Assembly: GCA_023374025.1 (NCBI GenBank)
Contig: SIJG01000043.1
Span: forward strand, 440,821-504,820
Reading direction: 5' to 3'
Length of the DNA: 64,000 nucleotides
Origin: Heterodera schachtii
Taxonomy: Eukaryota; Nematoda; Chromadorea; Rhabditida; Heteroderidae
Shown: piece by piece, positions 10,082 to 23,500 of the stretch
How positions within the stretch are numbered: the first letter of the stretch is position 1
Layout: each line of letters starts with the position of its first letter
The notes under the pieces: model-generated
Database searches by the model: none
What the model saw: the letters and a program-made list of their open reading frames with translations, nothing else
What the model was told of the DNA's origin: nothing
Program-made: the position numbers and the translations under genes

Positions 10082-12674
10082 TTTCAATTAAAAATGAAAA
10101 AAATCGTTTGTTTTCGTTTTTATTTCATTTCCTTCTCTTTTTTTTTTGAAAAGTCCTCTGTATTGATGAATCCAAACTGTGCATAATTATAATTTTGGAC
10201 TTTATTTATGTCCTTTTTATTCGGGGGCTTTCCGCGGAGGGCCAAAGAAATTATTCATTCATTTATTCATTTAATTATTCAAAAAGAATTTCTCCCATCG
10301 CAAAACATCAACAAAAAAAAAACCCCTTGATAATCTCTCTGGGAAGGAAAATATTTGAATAAATATAATTTTTCTAAATTAAACATTTAAAAATTATTTT
10401 ATCGAGACGGAATAGACAGTAGTGCCGAGTGTTTGGCATTGGCACTTTTTTACTAGCCGACTTTTTCTTTTGGCATTGGATGCTGTCAAAACAATGTGTG
10501 CCGTGCCATGGCATCATTGTGTAAATGGGGGGGGGGGGGGTGCCATGCCTTGTCCGTCAGTCCCTTCCGTCTTTTTTTCTTTTTTCTTTCCGGCGACCTT
10601 TAAAATTTTTTAATTAAATCCGCAGAGGTGCAACAGAGCAAAAACACTGAAGGGATTGGCACAAAACATTCATTTCTTTGGCATTAACAGATGATAAGCC
10701 TGTATAGTTTTTTCGATTTAATAACAAAAAAAAATGATTATTTAAAATTTTAAAATGAAAAATATGTTAAAACGCAAAAAAAAAATGCAATAAAAAAAGT
10801 AATTTTTTGGAAAATTTTTTAAACATAGAAAATTACTTAAAAATTGAAATTTACAATTTAAAATGAATTATATTTTAAAAGGCAAAAAAATATGAAATAA
10901 AAAAAAAGTAATTTTTTGGAAAAAATTTTAGACAGAAATATTTTAAAATACGAGCGGAAAAATGTTTTATTACTTTTTAAAGGTAAATATTTTTTGAACC
11001 AATTATGATAAATTCACTCCTAAATTTCTTTTTTTGGCTTAAATGTCAAAAATATATATTTTTGAAAAAAAAGAAGGCAACAAATTTATATAAATTAATT
11101 TATTTTCATTTATTTTACATACAATCAGCAAATAAAAAAAGAGTAGCAAAAGCACACGAATATTGAATTTCTGTTTTTGATTTTCCACCAGTGCCCTTGG
11201 GGTTTTAAAATGAATCTTTGCTCAAGGCGATGCCAATTTTTCATAAATTCCAGCAAAAATTATCTTTAACAAATTATCATTTTTATAAATCTTTCTACTT
11301 TTCTGCGGTTTTTATTTCGATAAGAAATGCACGAAAAACCTTTTTTTTTATTCCGGAAAATCTTCGATTTTAGGCCCCCGAATGGTCCCTAAAATTAGAA
11401 AAAAAAATAATTAAGTTTTGACACAAAATGAAAAAATCGAAAAAATGAAGTTTCAATAAAAGAAAACATTTTTTGGGTTTCATTCCAAAAAGAAGAAATT
11501 CATCTAAAACAAGAGAATAATTTTATTTTTCTTTAAAATCTAATTTTTCATTCAATAAATGCAATTAAACTTAAACTGATTTAAAATTTTCTCCCCTAAA
11601 AACCGCGCCTTAATTATAATTATAAAATAAAAATTAAAACACTAATTGTAAAATATTTTTTTATTTTATTTTTAATTAAGCATATTTAAAATTTAAATCT
11701 TTGAGTATATTCTTGGTTTACTATCAAACAATTTCATTGTTATGAATAAAAATCTTTATATAATAAAATATTTGTAGTTAATCTAACAATTTTAATGTTT
11801 CTTCATTTTATGGCACATTCATTCTACAAAGAGAAAAAATAATAAAAGACCAGCCGAAGGTCGGCCATAATCCAATTCTTACTCCGGGTTATTTGTTGGG
11901 CCGAAATTCGGATTTGATGAAATCCCAGCGAAAGCCTGAACTTTACTTGCCAAGCCTAGCGCATTGGTCCGGAATTTTTTTTTGGGCCGAAATTCCGGTT
12001 TTGGATAAAAATGCCAGCGAAATACCGGAATTTTACTTGCCAAGCCTAAGCATTGGACAATTGGGGTGGACTTTTTTTTTTTGCGTTATAAACTTTTTTT
12101 AGAAATTTATTTTTATAAGAAATGATTAAAAATTCATTTGCGCGTGGGCGAAAGGAAGCCTTGGCCTTAACCAACTCATTCAATTTATTCTGTGCCCATT
12201 GTTTCAACCAAATTTATGGCCAATGGAAAGAAGAGAAGAAAAAAATTATGTGAATTGAAAATGCCCGCCGAAAAGTGCCTTTTTCTTTTTCTTTGTTTCG
12301 GGCGGGCGGCGCGGCATTCATTGCCAATTCTCTCGTCAAAATGCCCTCCCAAATTTAAGCCAACTATAATTTCATATCGGTACGGGCAACCTATTTGTAT
12401 GGAGAATTATTTTTAGAAACTTTTTTTTTAATAAAAATAATTTTTTTATTTTATTTTAATTACCAACAATTTAATTTGTTGTCATATTTCCAGCTTTTAA
12501 TTGAATTATTTTTGTAAATTGATTTTGAAATATGATGCTTTACCGTACTGCTTGCTGAGCATTAAATGGTCTTCGGCCATTTTGGGCCATTTCAAGCAGA
12601 CATGGACAATTTTGAAGCTTCGGTTAATAAAATGCATAATAAAATTGAAAATTTAATTAATAAAAATTTCTTTA
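10082..12674. other. AT-rich intergenic region; one small direct duplication
   Basis: No supported gene. A G-run lies near 10527-10540. At about 11897-12061 two copies of a roughly 80-bp block lie in tandem; each starts GGGCCGAAATTC and carries CCAGCGAAA and TTTACTTGCCAAGCCTA. The rest is homopolymer-rich AT sequence. Confidence 0.5.
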
Positions 12675-12684
12675 ATTTTGTCAG
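12675..12684 (+). promoter_or_regulatory. Acceptor abutting the start codon (likely trans-splice site)
   Basis: ATTTTGTCAG lies immediately before ATG, and upstream sequence gives no coding exon. In nematodes this arrangement usually marks spliced-leader addition, although a 5'-UTR intron is also possible. Confidence 0.5.
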
Positions 12685-13713
12685 ATGCGTGCCGTCACCG
12701 TCGGTGGCATTGTGCTGATCGGCGCTTTGCTTTGCTGCCTGATCATCTGCTTAGTGACCATGGTCGCCTCGCTGACATTCAGTTGCTGGTGGACACTTGG
12801 TAAGACGGACTATTCATAAGTTTCTATCTCCAAAACTCAAAAAATCAGGGACGCTAATTCAAATTTTTAATACTCTTTGAATTTTTTAGCCCTTTTTCAA
12901 ATTTTGTTCAAAAATGACAATTTTCACGATTTTTGAGTCAATTTTTTAAAACAGTATTGAGTTTTGGAGTCTGTATGATGCTCATAGACGCTGCTGTGAG
13001 AACTGTAACTCGAGATTTTGTGTTTATTAATAAAAAAAATAAAACTAAAATTTACTCATATTCCTCAATTTTCCCCAAAAAACTCTAAATAGGGACCGCC
13101 TCGGCTTAAAAGGGTCGGGGAATCAGTTTTTAGGTTTTTTGGCCATAACTTTTTTGTAAAGTGACTAATTTTTTTAAAATTATATAGATAAAATTTGTAG
13201 ACTAATAGAGAACCTTCAGATCTATTGAATGATACCAAAATTATTTAATTTGATTGATAATGAGAAAAGTTATTAGCAACGGCGCCGAACTGGTCGATTC
13301 CCGCTTAAAAAGCTGCCTAAAAATGAAATAAAGGAACTGAAATTTTGAGATTAACTTTTAAAAAATGTAAAGCATTTTATGGCAGTAAAATTTACTAATT
13401 AAATTTCCATTTTCAATGCTTTTCTTTTACGAAAGGTTCCTTCTTCAAAATTGACCCCTCCGGCGTCGTGCAGAAGCAGCACAGCTTCTTCTCCTCCAGG
13501 CAAAAATTGTTACGCCACAAAAGCAGCGGAAATGGCACCAATACAAAATGCCAACAACGTAAATTGTCTTCGGCACAAATTTGGGTGCATCCGCCGCCGC
13601 CCGCTTCTCAGCCGTCCACGCCGGCACAGCAAAATGGACAGCCACCAACGGCACAAACACAACGGGTGCTTCTCATCAACGACGAATTGGCTGCCGTGAC
13701 GGCCATTGTTTGA
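12685..13713 (+). CDS. Small single-pass membrane protein, two exons
   Basis: Exon 1 (12685-12799) encodes MRAVTVGG, then a hydrophobic segment of about 30 residues (VLIGALLCCLIICLVTMVAS) and SCWWTL. The GTAAGA donor leaves phase 1. Exon 2 (13436-13713) begins in matching phase after CGAAAG and ends at TGA, giving 130 residues. After the membrane helix the protein has a basic segment (HSFFSSRQKLLRHKSS), a Pro/Gln/Ala-rich part (PPPPASQPSTPAQQ) and a C-terminus LLINDELAAVTAIV. I do not recognise a family. The single helix at the N-terminus could act as a signal anchor. The 636-bp intron contains a dispersed repeat (about 13090-13310). GC content is distinctly higher in exon 2 than in the surroundings, supporting coding function. 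Confidence 0.75.
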
Positions 13714-14588
13714 CTGATAATTGATAATGATTGCATCATTAGCCAGCAATTAGCAGTGATTAATTAGCCACTAGTCAAATTTAAACAAAAAAATAGGTGC
13801 CAAGGAAAAGAAAGACTAATTAATTAAATCTATTTTTATTTTATTTATTTAATTTTATTTTCATAAGAAAAATTATTAATTTTCTACTGAAGCAACCAGA
13901 AAACCATTGATATTTACCGTTAGTATTTTCTTTTGCTTTTCCACCTTCTTTTTACATGAATTTATTTAAATTCGCTCTATCATTAAAAAAATTTTCGTGA
14001 GTTTATAAAACGCTATTTAAACAAGACAGTTTAACAAGAATATATTAATTGTTTTCAAGATTTTAAATTAATGCATTGTTTTTGATAAAATTATAATTTT
14101 GAAAATTGAAAATCTCTCGAAATAAAATTATGAAAAATTACAAAAAGTTAACATTAAGATTAATGTATGTCATCTTAAAATTGTGCTTGCGCATTTCTCA
14201 ACGCGCCAATTTCATTTCCTAAGCATTTTGCCAACATTACAAAAAACGACATAATAAAAATCGAGAAAATGTGCGCATTTTTAGTGGTAATGTAAAGTCA
14301 TTTTATGTATTAAAAAATTAAGATAGAATAACTAAATTTATTATCAATTCCAATTTGTGAAGATGCATGGCCCATAAATCCCTATCTTTTATTATTTTTC
14401 TTTGTAAAAATCGGCTATCCGATAGCATTACTGGTGGAAGTCGTATTTCATAAATTCTTCAAAATCCGACTAGGAAATTTTTTTGGGAAAACCCGTGACC
14501 AGAAAATTTGACGAGACCAAACCCGAGAATTAAATTATATATTTTTTAAATTTACTTACCCTTGAATAAAGCTTTATCATTCGTTTAG
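13714..14588. other. AT-rich region before the first visible gene A exon
   Basis: It holds the 3' flank of the membrane protein gene and possibly undetected 5' exons of gene A. I see no ORF that I can support. Confidence 0.4.
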
Positions 14589-17500
14589 AAAATGAAAATG
14601 CGAAATCCAATTTCACAATTATTTTTATTCCAAATTTTCCTCCAATTTTTGCTGATAAAACCATTGGCATTCCGTCTTATCAATGGGACTCGGCTGACCT
14701 GTCCAAAAATGTGAAAACATTCGCCAAATTCATCGACGACATTTACATAGATTATGACCACACAGCAAAGGGTTATTCTGTGGAACAAAAGCGGATCTAT
14801 TTCAATTTGACATTTGTTAAATATGCGACGGAAATCGCCACTTTTCGGGTAGGTTGGGTGATTTGGGCATTTTCGCCACTTTTCGAGTGGGTCGGGTGAT
14901 TTGGGCATTTTTGCCACTTTTCGAGTAGGTTGGGTCATTAAGGCACTTTCGCCACTTTTCGGGTGGGTTGGGTCATTAAGGCACTTTCGCCACTTTTCGG
15001 GTGGGTTGAGTCATTAGAGCACTTTCGCCACTTTTCGGGTGGGTTGAGTCATTAGAGCACTTTCGCCACTTTTCGGCTGGGTTGGGTCATTAGAGCACTT
15101 TCGCCACTTTTCGGCTGGGTTGGGTCATTAAAGCACTTTCGCCACTTTTCGTGTGGGTTGGGTCATTAAGGCACTTTCGCCACTTTTCGGGTGGGTTGAG
15201 TCATTAGAGCACTTTCGCCACTTTTCGGCTGGGTTGGGTCATTAGAGCACTTTCGCCACTTTTCGGCTGGGTTGGGTCATTAAAGCACTTTCGCCACTTT
15301 TCGGCTGGGTTGGGTCATTAAGGCACTTTCGCCACTTTTCGGGTGGGTTGAGTCATTAGAGCACTTTCGCCACTTTTCGGCTGGGTTGGGTCATTAGAGC
15401 ACTTTCGCCACTTTTCGGGTGCGTTGGGTGATTTTTTCACTTTCGCCACTTTTCGGGTGGGTTGGGTCATTAAGGCAATTTCGGGTGGGTTGGGTCATTA
15501 AGGCACTCTTCGGGTGGGTTGGGTGATTTTTTCACTTTCGCCACTTTTCGGGTGGGTTGGGTGATTTTTGCACTTTCGCCACTTTTCGGGTGGGTCGATT
15601 TTGGCACTTTCGCCACTTTTTGGGTGGGTTTGGTGATTTGGGCACTTTCGGTTGAGGACTGCATCGTCCAAAGGGATAAAATAAATACCGTATTTTCTCT
15701 AATTATCGCCCCAGGGGGATTATTTTTCAACCTCCTCAGAAAGGGGGGGATAATTGGAGACACGGGGATTAATTGAGACGGGACGATAATTAGAGAAAAT
15801 ACGGTAGGTAAATAGGAAAAAAGAAAAATTGGTAGAGATCAAGCAAATCAATGCAATGGAAGTGCAGTTGAATTTAAATGTATTTTATTCATAAAAAATC
15901 GAACCAAAAAAGCTCGAATATTGTTTGTTTGTTTTTTCATTTTTTGAAAATCGCTTTTGGCATTTTGTCAGAAACCAACATTTTTTTAAATTTTGGACAG
16001 GAAAAAAGTAGAGTAGAGCGGGACCGGGAATTTTGGGCAAAACCGGGACCGGGACTTGCCGGGACCTGAGAAGCCGGGACCGGGACCGGGGCCTCGATTT
16101 TTCTTCGGGACCGGAACCGGGACCAACCGGGAAATTTTAAAAATTCAAAAAATTCAAATTTTAATTTATTTTAAGTGAAAATATACAAAATAAATTATTA
16201 TTATTTTTTATTTAATAAAATCCAAAAGTTAAAGCTAAATTAAATTAAAGAAAATTTTCAAATCGAATTTACTTCAGTTATTTCAAACAATTAATCATTT
16301 TTGACTCAAATGATCGGATATTATTAGAAATTCAGATTTGCTTTTCACATCACTTTTTTCGGCGCGCTTATTCCAGAAAACTTTGGGAAAAAAGGGGGTC
16401 CGGCGGTGCCGATAGGCGCCGCCGGCGGAAATTTTGAAAATTTGAGTGAGATTTGTTAACAGATTTTCAACAAAAATGGCTTCTTTTTTGGGATTAATAG
16501 GCTCAATTTGTACGAATTTTCATTTAAAAAATGATAATTAGGGTTATAAGTTGTATGCACTAAAAATGCCAAATATGCGCATAAAATGTGCACTAAAAAC
16601 TCTCAAAAATGCCAAAAATTGTGTATAAATTAAGAATTGACTTTTAAAACACCAAAACAATGGCTAAGGAGCTTTTAGACAATTGCAAAAATATTGAATT
16701 TCCAAATTTATAAATTTTTATTATATGCTAAAACAAAATTACATTTTTATATACAGAAATTTTTTTCCAAAAGTTCTTATAAAAATTTAAAAAATTTTCG
16801 ATTTTAAGGGTGTATATTTAAAAAAATTCCATAAAGTCGATCTTTAGGGGTGTATTTTTCGCTTTTTTCGCATTTTTTCTTATGAAAATTTGCCAAAAAA
16901 TGACCAAAATATGCTCTCAAAACCCAAAAATGGTCAAATATGCATTTATTCTCGAAAACCCCCAAAATATGCTTTTATATGCACTAAAAACCTTCACCAA
17001 ATCAAAAAATTTTAACGCAGAAATGCTATTTTTGAGCCCCTTTCTTTATAGCATATGCGCAGAAAAAATATGCAAAATCATACAACTTATAACCCTAATG
17101 ATAATATATCAATTAAAAAATATGAGGAATGATATTTTCTTGATAGGAAAACCAATGAGTATACAAAAAAAATTCAGAATATTTTAATTTCTGTAGAGGG
17201 ATTGAACCAGGGGAAGAAGAAGGGAAAGTCAAGGAGACTAGCCACTAGGCCATTTGCACAATTGTCAGTGTCACTTTTAAAGAATAATTAATATATTTTT
17301 TAAATTTTTCCCTTTAACTCTAATTTTCATCTCTAATTTCTCACTCAGACCCCCATTCTTACCAGTGCTTGTTTTTCCCGGTTCCCGGTTGCCCTACCGG
17401 GACCGGGACCTGAGCTTTTCAAAATCCGGGACCGGGAACCGGGACCGGGACCTCGGATGACCGGGAATTCCCGGCCCGGTCCCGGTCCCGCTCTACTCTA

Positions 17501-20500
17501 GAAAAAAGGTAGTTAGTTGACTTTGATTTGGACTAATGAATTCAATATTAAGCATAATTTTATTGACATAATCCGTCAACAAAGACAATGAAAACTAATT
17601 TAAGAAAATTAAGTATCTTTGTTAGATTTACCGAATTTTGGTGTTGTTAATGCAAGAAAATTGACGGATTGTCATGGAGCCAAAGACTGTGCCCAATTGT
17701 CCCTGTGCCAATTTGTCCCTGCTGTGCCCAATTGTCCCCCGGTCGATCCCTTTTTAGGTATTGAACAACAAAATCGGAGAGGGCGAAGCAGTGCCAAATT
17801 TGAATGTGATCAGAGAAGATGACCCGGTCAACGAATTCCTTGGCTTTTTGCATTATGATCAAAAATTGGGCCACCAAATTGCCAATGCTTACAACGAAAC
17901 AGTGTTTTGTGCCGTCAAAAATCAAATTGCCAAAAGGGTGGTCGACCAAATTTTGCAACTGACCTTCTCATTGGCCATTCGGATTGTGCTTTGTGTGATG
18001 TGAGTTTTGAAATTGAAATAATCAAAAAAGAACAATTCCTAATTTTTATTCTTATTAAATTTCGCGCTTTTGGCACAGATTTTGTTGGCACTTTTTCCAT
18101 TGCAAATTCTGAATGATCCTTAATTAATAGGGATGGGATTTTTATGTGCTAAAAACCCTGAAATATGTAATAAAATATGTTTTTTAAAAATGCTGAAATA
18201 TGTGCTAAAAACCCCCCAAAAAAAACCAAAGTATGTGCTAAAATATGTGTTAAAAATGGGAAAAATCGAGGGTGTTTTTCATAAAAAATCCAAAAAATCT
18301 CATTATTTATCATTTTCGCCCGCACAATTGCAAACAAACAAATTTCAAGGTATTCAAAGCTAAAATTGGTCTTTTTTCTAATAAATTATTTTTATAAATG
18401 GAAAGTTCCAGTAGAGAACTTCGAAGTCCAATGACGAATTAATAATGATTTATTTTCGGCATTCGAAATAAATAAAAAAAATTTGAAAATGTTTTAAGAA
18501 ATTACAAGAAATTTGATTTTTAGGAGTGTATTTTTCAATTTTCTTGTATTTTTCTTACAAATTTTTCTCAAAAATGCCAAAATGTGTACAAAATATGTGC
18601 CAAACCCCGAAATATGTTCGGTGTGTTTTTATGTGCCAAAGTGCCAAAAGATGTGCTTTTTTTTTGTTTATCAAAAATTGTTCGGAGAAGGTGCTTTTTT
18701 CAATTAAATATTTTATTATACTAATATTTGGCAATTTAAATAATTGTAGAAAATAAATTTGTCATATTTCTTTTTTACGCTTAACATATATATCCCATCC
18801 CTAGTTATGAGAAATATTTCACTGATTATTATGATGTCGGCGGGTGGCAATTGGAACAACTTTTGTCCGCTTTTCAAATTTTATCGGCACAAAGAGGCGG
18901 CGGCACCAACGAAAATGGGTGAAATATTTTTCTTCCGTTTTTAATTTTGTGATTTGCTATTAATGACTTTTTTAAAATAATTTATTTTAATTTTAGAATA
19001 TTTCCTTTCCAAATCATTCGCATTGACGCGCAAACGAAAGAACAAAAACATTTTTGGGATGGAATTGAGGCGGACAGCGCGATGGAACCACAATTTATTG
19101 GTGGGTGAAAAAACGAGTAAATTACAATTAAATTACTAATACGGATTATGAAGCTGCTTTCATAAATTAGTTTTTTATACAAAAAGCATTAATTACATTA
19201 TTAAATTTTCAATGACAGATTTTCCACTTAGATTAATTAAAATAACCAAAAAAAAAAAAAATTGAAAAGAAAAAATTGTAACACCTAACTAAATATAATA
19301 GATAATTTAAAATAAACAGAAAGAAATGTTTTAAGAATCAAAAAGATTTTAAAAATTTAATTATTTTACTTTTCTTTGTCGAATAAAATCAACAAATTTT
19401 ATATCATTCGAATTTTAAGCTTTTCCTTCGTGATTTGACAATTATTAAAAAAAGTTCTAACATCAAAATTGCCAAAAATCGGGTTTTTTAATAACTTTAA
19501 ACCATAAAATCAGTTTTTTGTAAGCCTCGAGAGGTCCTATGTTAAGAAGAACGGGGACCGGGTAGTGCTGTCCGAGAGTCTCGGTCTCGAGTCTCGACTC
19601 GAGAAAAGTCTCGGGTTTTTTGGTCTCGGTCTCGGTCTCGGGTTTTTAAGTCTCGGTCTCGATTTTCGAGACTCGAGACCGAGACTTTTTTACACCTCTA
19701 AAGATAGGATTTTTGTAAATTTAAAATTAATGTAATTTAGCAACTGTTTGCTTCCTTTACATAATCATATGCATGGTCTAGTGGGTTGTGCTCTTGGTTA
19801 TGTTCCTCATTTTTGCGTTGGATCAGTTCCCCTACAAGTAATTATTTTTTCTTCTAATTTTCAAAATTATTCCCTTTTCGGTGGGAATTCAATCACTCTT
19901 TTAATATTTTTAGACTAAATTTGTTCACAAAGTGCACTAAAAAGTCAAAATTTTCCCCGGCGGCGCCTATCGGCACCACCGGAGCTTCAAAATTCCCTTT
20001 ATTCCTTTAAATTGACTCAAAAACCGCGAAAAAAACTAACGAATTTTTTGTTTTGTGCGTTTTTGGATTATATGGAACCTACATAATTGAATCAAAATTT
20101 AAAAAAAAAAACAAAAATTGGTTAAGAAAAGGATCAGCAAAAATTTTTAAACGATTTTTAAGCGAATTGAAAAATTTTTTGAAAAAAGTCTCGGGTTTTT
20201 TGGGTCTCGGTCTCGGGGTTTTCGGTCTCGGTCTCGGGGTCAAGTCTCGGTCTCGAGTCTCGGGAAATTTGACTTAATCTGTTAACAAATTGCACTCAAA
20301 TTTTCAAAATTTTCCCCGGCGGCGCCTATCGGCACCGCCTGAGCACCAAAATTCCCTTTATTTTTAAATTGACTCAAAAACCGCGAAAAAGTTGGGTTTT
20401 TGGATTGATTATGGTACCTATTGAATCAAAATTAAAAAAAAAAATTGTTTAGAAATACTGAAAAAAAAATTTTTTTTTAACGATTTTTAAGCGAATAACA

Positions 20501-23500
20501 AAATTTTTTGAAAAAAGTCTCGGGTCTCGGGTTTTTTTGGCCTCGGTCTCGGGGTTTTGGGTCTCGGTCTCGAGTCTCGGGAAATTTTTGGTCTCGGACA
20601 GCACTAGGACCGGGTCCTTGACAGGGTGCCAAAGCGTCAAGTTAGACTCGTACCCGTCAAAACCCTACTGGAAACCCCACATAATACTGAGATTCTAAGC
20701 CCTATTTAGATCATTTTTATGGCATTTTGTGCCTATTTCACCGTTTGTAGAATTTTTTTTTCCAAAAATAACGATTTTAAAATTTTATTTACATATTTGG
20801 TATTCTTACATATTATGTACATATTTTTGACCACTTTTGTACATATTTTTGACAGTCCTAACAATTTCATTTCCATAAATATTACAGAAAATTTCAACTT
20901 TCTGCTCAAACTCAGTGAATTCACATTGTCATATTATGAGGTGTACAAAGTGTTGGAAACAATTTTAATGCGATGGTCAAACACGGGGAATTCATCTGCT
21001 GCTGACAAAAATGGAGAACATCCGCGCGAACTTTACACTTTTATGGAGCAATATTTTAACAGCAAATTAAATTCACAAATTTTACAAAAAAAGAACAAAA
21101 AACAAATTGGCAGCAGCAAAAGGAGGGTTAGCAGAAAGAAATTTTTAATTAGCAGAAGGAATTTTTAAAAGATTAGTTTGGCAGGCAAAAAACCCAACCT
21201 AATTTGGGCCGAAAACCCCATTAAAAGTTTCATAAATTAGAGTTTCTCCCCGTCTTCGGGGAAGAAATGTCGGGGATAGGAGGGGGCGGGGGGGGGGGGG
21301 GGGGGGCACTCAAGAAAATTTGTTGTTGTTTAAGTAATATAAAATGCTAAATGGAGAATTGTAGCATCTGAAATTGTGAATAGGAAATGAGGAAATTTTT
21401 GAATTAATTTATAACAATGAATTCCAATAAAATTTGAAAAAAAGATGCAAAAAATTTTTAATTTAGTTTCGTTGGCTCTTCAAGAAACCAAAAAAGGATG
21501 ATGCTAATGCATCTGATGTTCAAACCCTGAGCAAAACTGACTGTGCTTTTGTCCATTTTGGCACGGCACTGTTGCACCGTATCGATTCTCGCCTGATCGG
21601 CACAATTAGTGCCGCATTGTCAGACTTTAAAAATTTGATCAGTGAACGGGAGAAGGAATGTGGGACAAAAGCGCACAGGGAATTTGACACATATTCAATG
21701 TTTTTTAGAGATAAAATTACACGAGACAACACTCCGTCACAGAGGTGGTTGTTGTTGTTGTTATTTCAATTTTTGTATAGTTTTTATTTTAATTTTTTTA
21801 ATAAATAAATTTAGTTTTTATTTGCGCGTTATTAACAATAAAATTTAATCAATTGTTGGATTTGAATATAAATATTTATAAAAAAAAATTTAAAAAAATT
21901 TTTTTTTGACTAGCTTATTAAATTTTGTATGAACTTAGTTTTCCTTGTGCTTGAGAATGACAAAATAAAATTAAAGTTGGTCGGGATCGGGATTTTGGGC
22001 AAAACCGGGACTTTTCGGGTTGAAAAAACGGGACTTTTGGGCTGGGAAAACCGGGGAAAACACCCGGGAATTTCCCGGTCCCGGTCAAAACTGGTCAAAA
22101 CCGGGACTTCAGTACTCAGTTCTCCGTGTTTTGGTCCCGGTCCCGACCAACCCTAAATAAAATAAATAAATATTTTACTTTTTTAAAAATATGTAATATT
22201 TGTGTATGTCCAATTGTTTGGTGTTTTTTTCATTTCACTACCATTTGTATAACAATTAGATTTTTTGGCTTTCATACATATAATTTTTCGGCAAGGTTTT
22301 TCTGATAAAATCTTTTATCATATCAATTAAATATTTTAAAATTTTGAATTGTTAATTCTTAGTAGAACATGGCTTTTTTTTTTGTTGCTTATTAGCATTT
22401 TTGAGGTGTGTTCGGCTCGAGATGGACTTGTTTCGGGAACCACTTTGGAATTATGCGCGAATGGTTGGCATTGACTCTAACAAATGCCTTGGTCAGTTTT
22501 ATTATTCCATTAAGTGCTAATATATTAAATTTCATGAAATTTTTATTGGGAAATTCAAAAAAAAAAAAATTTTTTTCTTCTACTCTTTCTATTTTTGTAT
22601 GCTTCTTAATTAATATTTATGTGGAAGCTTTGCTTGGTAAAAATTTCAACTGATTTACCCATGGCAAAAAAATATAAGTGACCATTTAATTTGAAACAGA
22701 ATGTAAGATTTGTCAACATAAATGATCAATTCGATCAACTTAGCTGAAATTTGGGGCCCGACAGCGCTGGTAATTACCGTCCTTAAGATTTTTGAAAAGT
22801 TTAGCTCCGATTTGGTGATAGATTTTATCCAAAAAGGATATTTTTGGTTTTTGGGCCGTAACAACAAATAGGGTTTAATTCATCAAAATTTCTTATGGGA
22901 TATTGCAAAAATTATTAAAAAACAATTTTATTTAATAAATTTTTTAAACTTTGTATACTCAAATGTGGCAGTTCGTTTCTTGTGACCCGCCGGTCGGGAG
23001 CCCGGGACCCGTGGAACCCTATTAATTTGCTAATTGTTTTTGAAACTATTTAACATTTTTACCAATGTTCAGCAGTGCTTCAATTCGGCGAAGCATTGAG
23101 AAAAAGAATTCAGGCGAAATTAGACTCAGCAGTTGAAATGGAGAAACAGCAACAACAAAATCCAATTGAAAATCCAAGCAAAATGAATGAATTCAAAATT
23201 TTGAAAGAAATTTTCGAGGAAATTTCGGACAAAGAAAATCATGGGAAAATGCAAAAATATGAAGAAAAATTCAATATGGATCTGTTAGTCGGGGAGGGAA
23301 TCGCTGCGCTAAATGAACTTTTGGCCATTTTGGACCAAATCATTGGCCATTACGCCGCCGGCACGGAAGAAGTCATGCCAATTGGGCAAAAGAAGAAGCA
23401 TCTTTTTGGATAATTTTTCAAATGAAAAAATAAAATTCAGCAAAATTTTATTGAAAACTCTCAGCAACAATTTCCAAAATGTGAATTATGACGAAAAGCG

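Larger units (their letters stand above)
16009..17500. mobile_element. hAT-like non-autonomous element, 1,492 bp, CGGGACCGGGA ends
   Basis: It is flanked by a perfect 8-bp duplication GAAAAAAG (16001-16008 and 17501-17508). The left terminus is TAGAGTAGAGCGGGACCGGG and the right end is its complement. The 8-bp duplication and TAGAG ends indicate the hAT superfamily. No transposase is present. It contains a nested element (16539-17097), a GC hairpin core near 16400-16425 and a tRNA-like segment. Confidence 0.85.
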
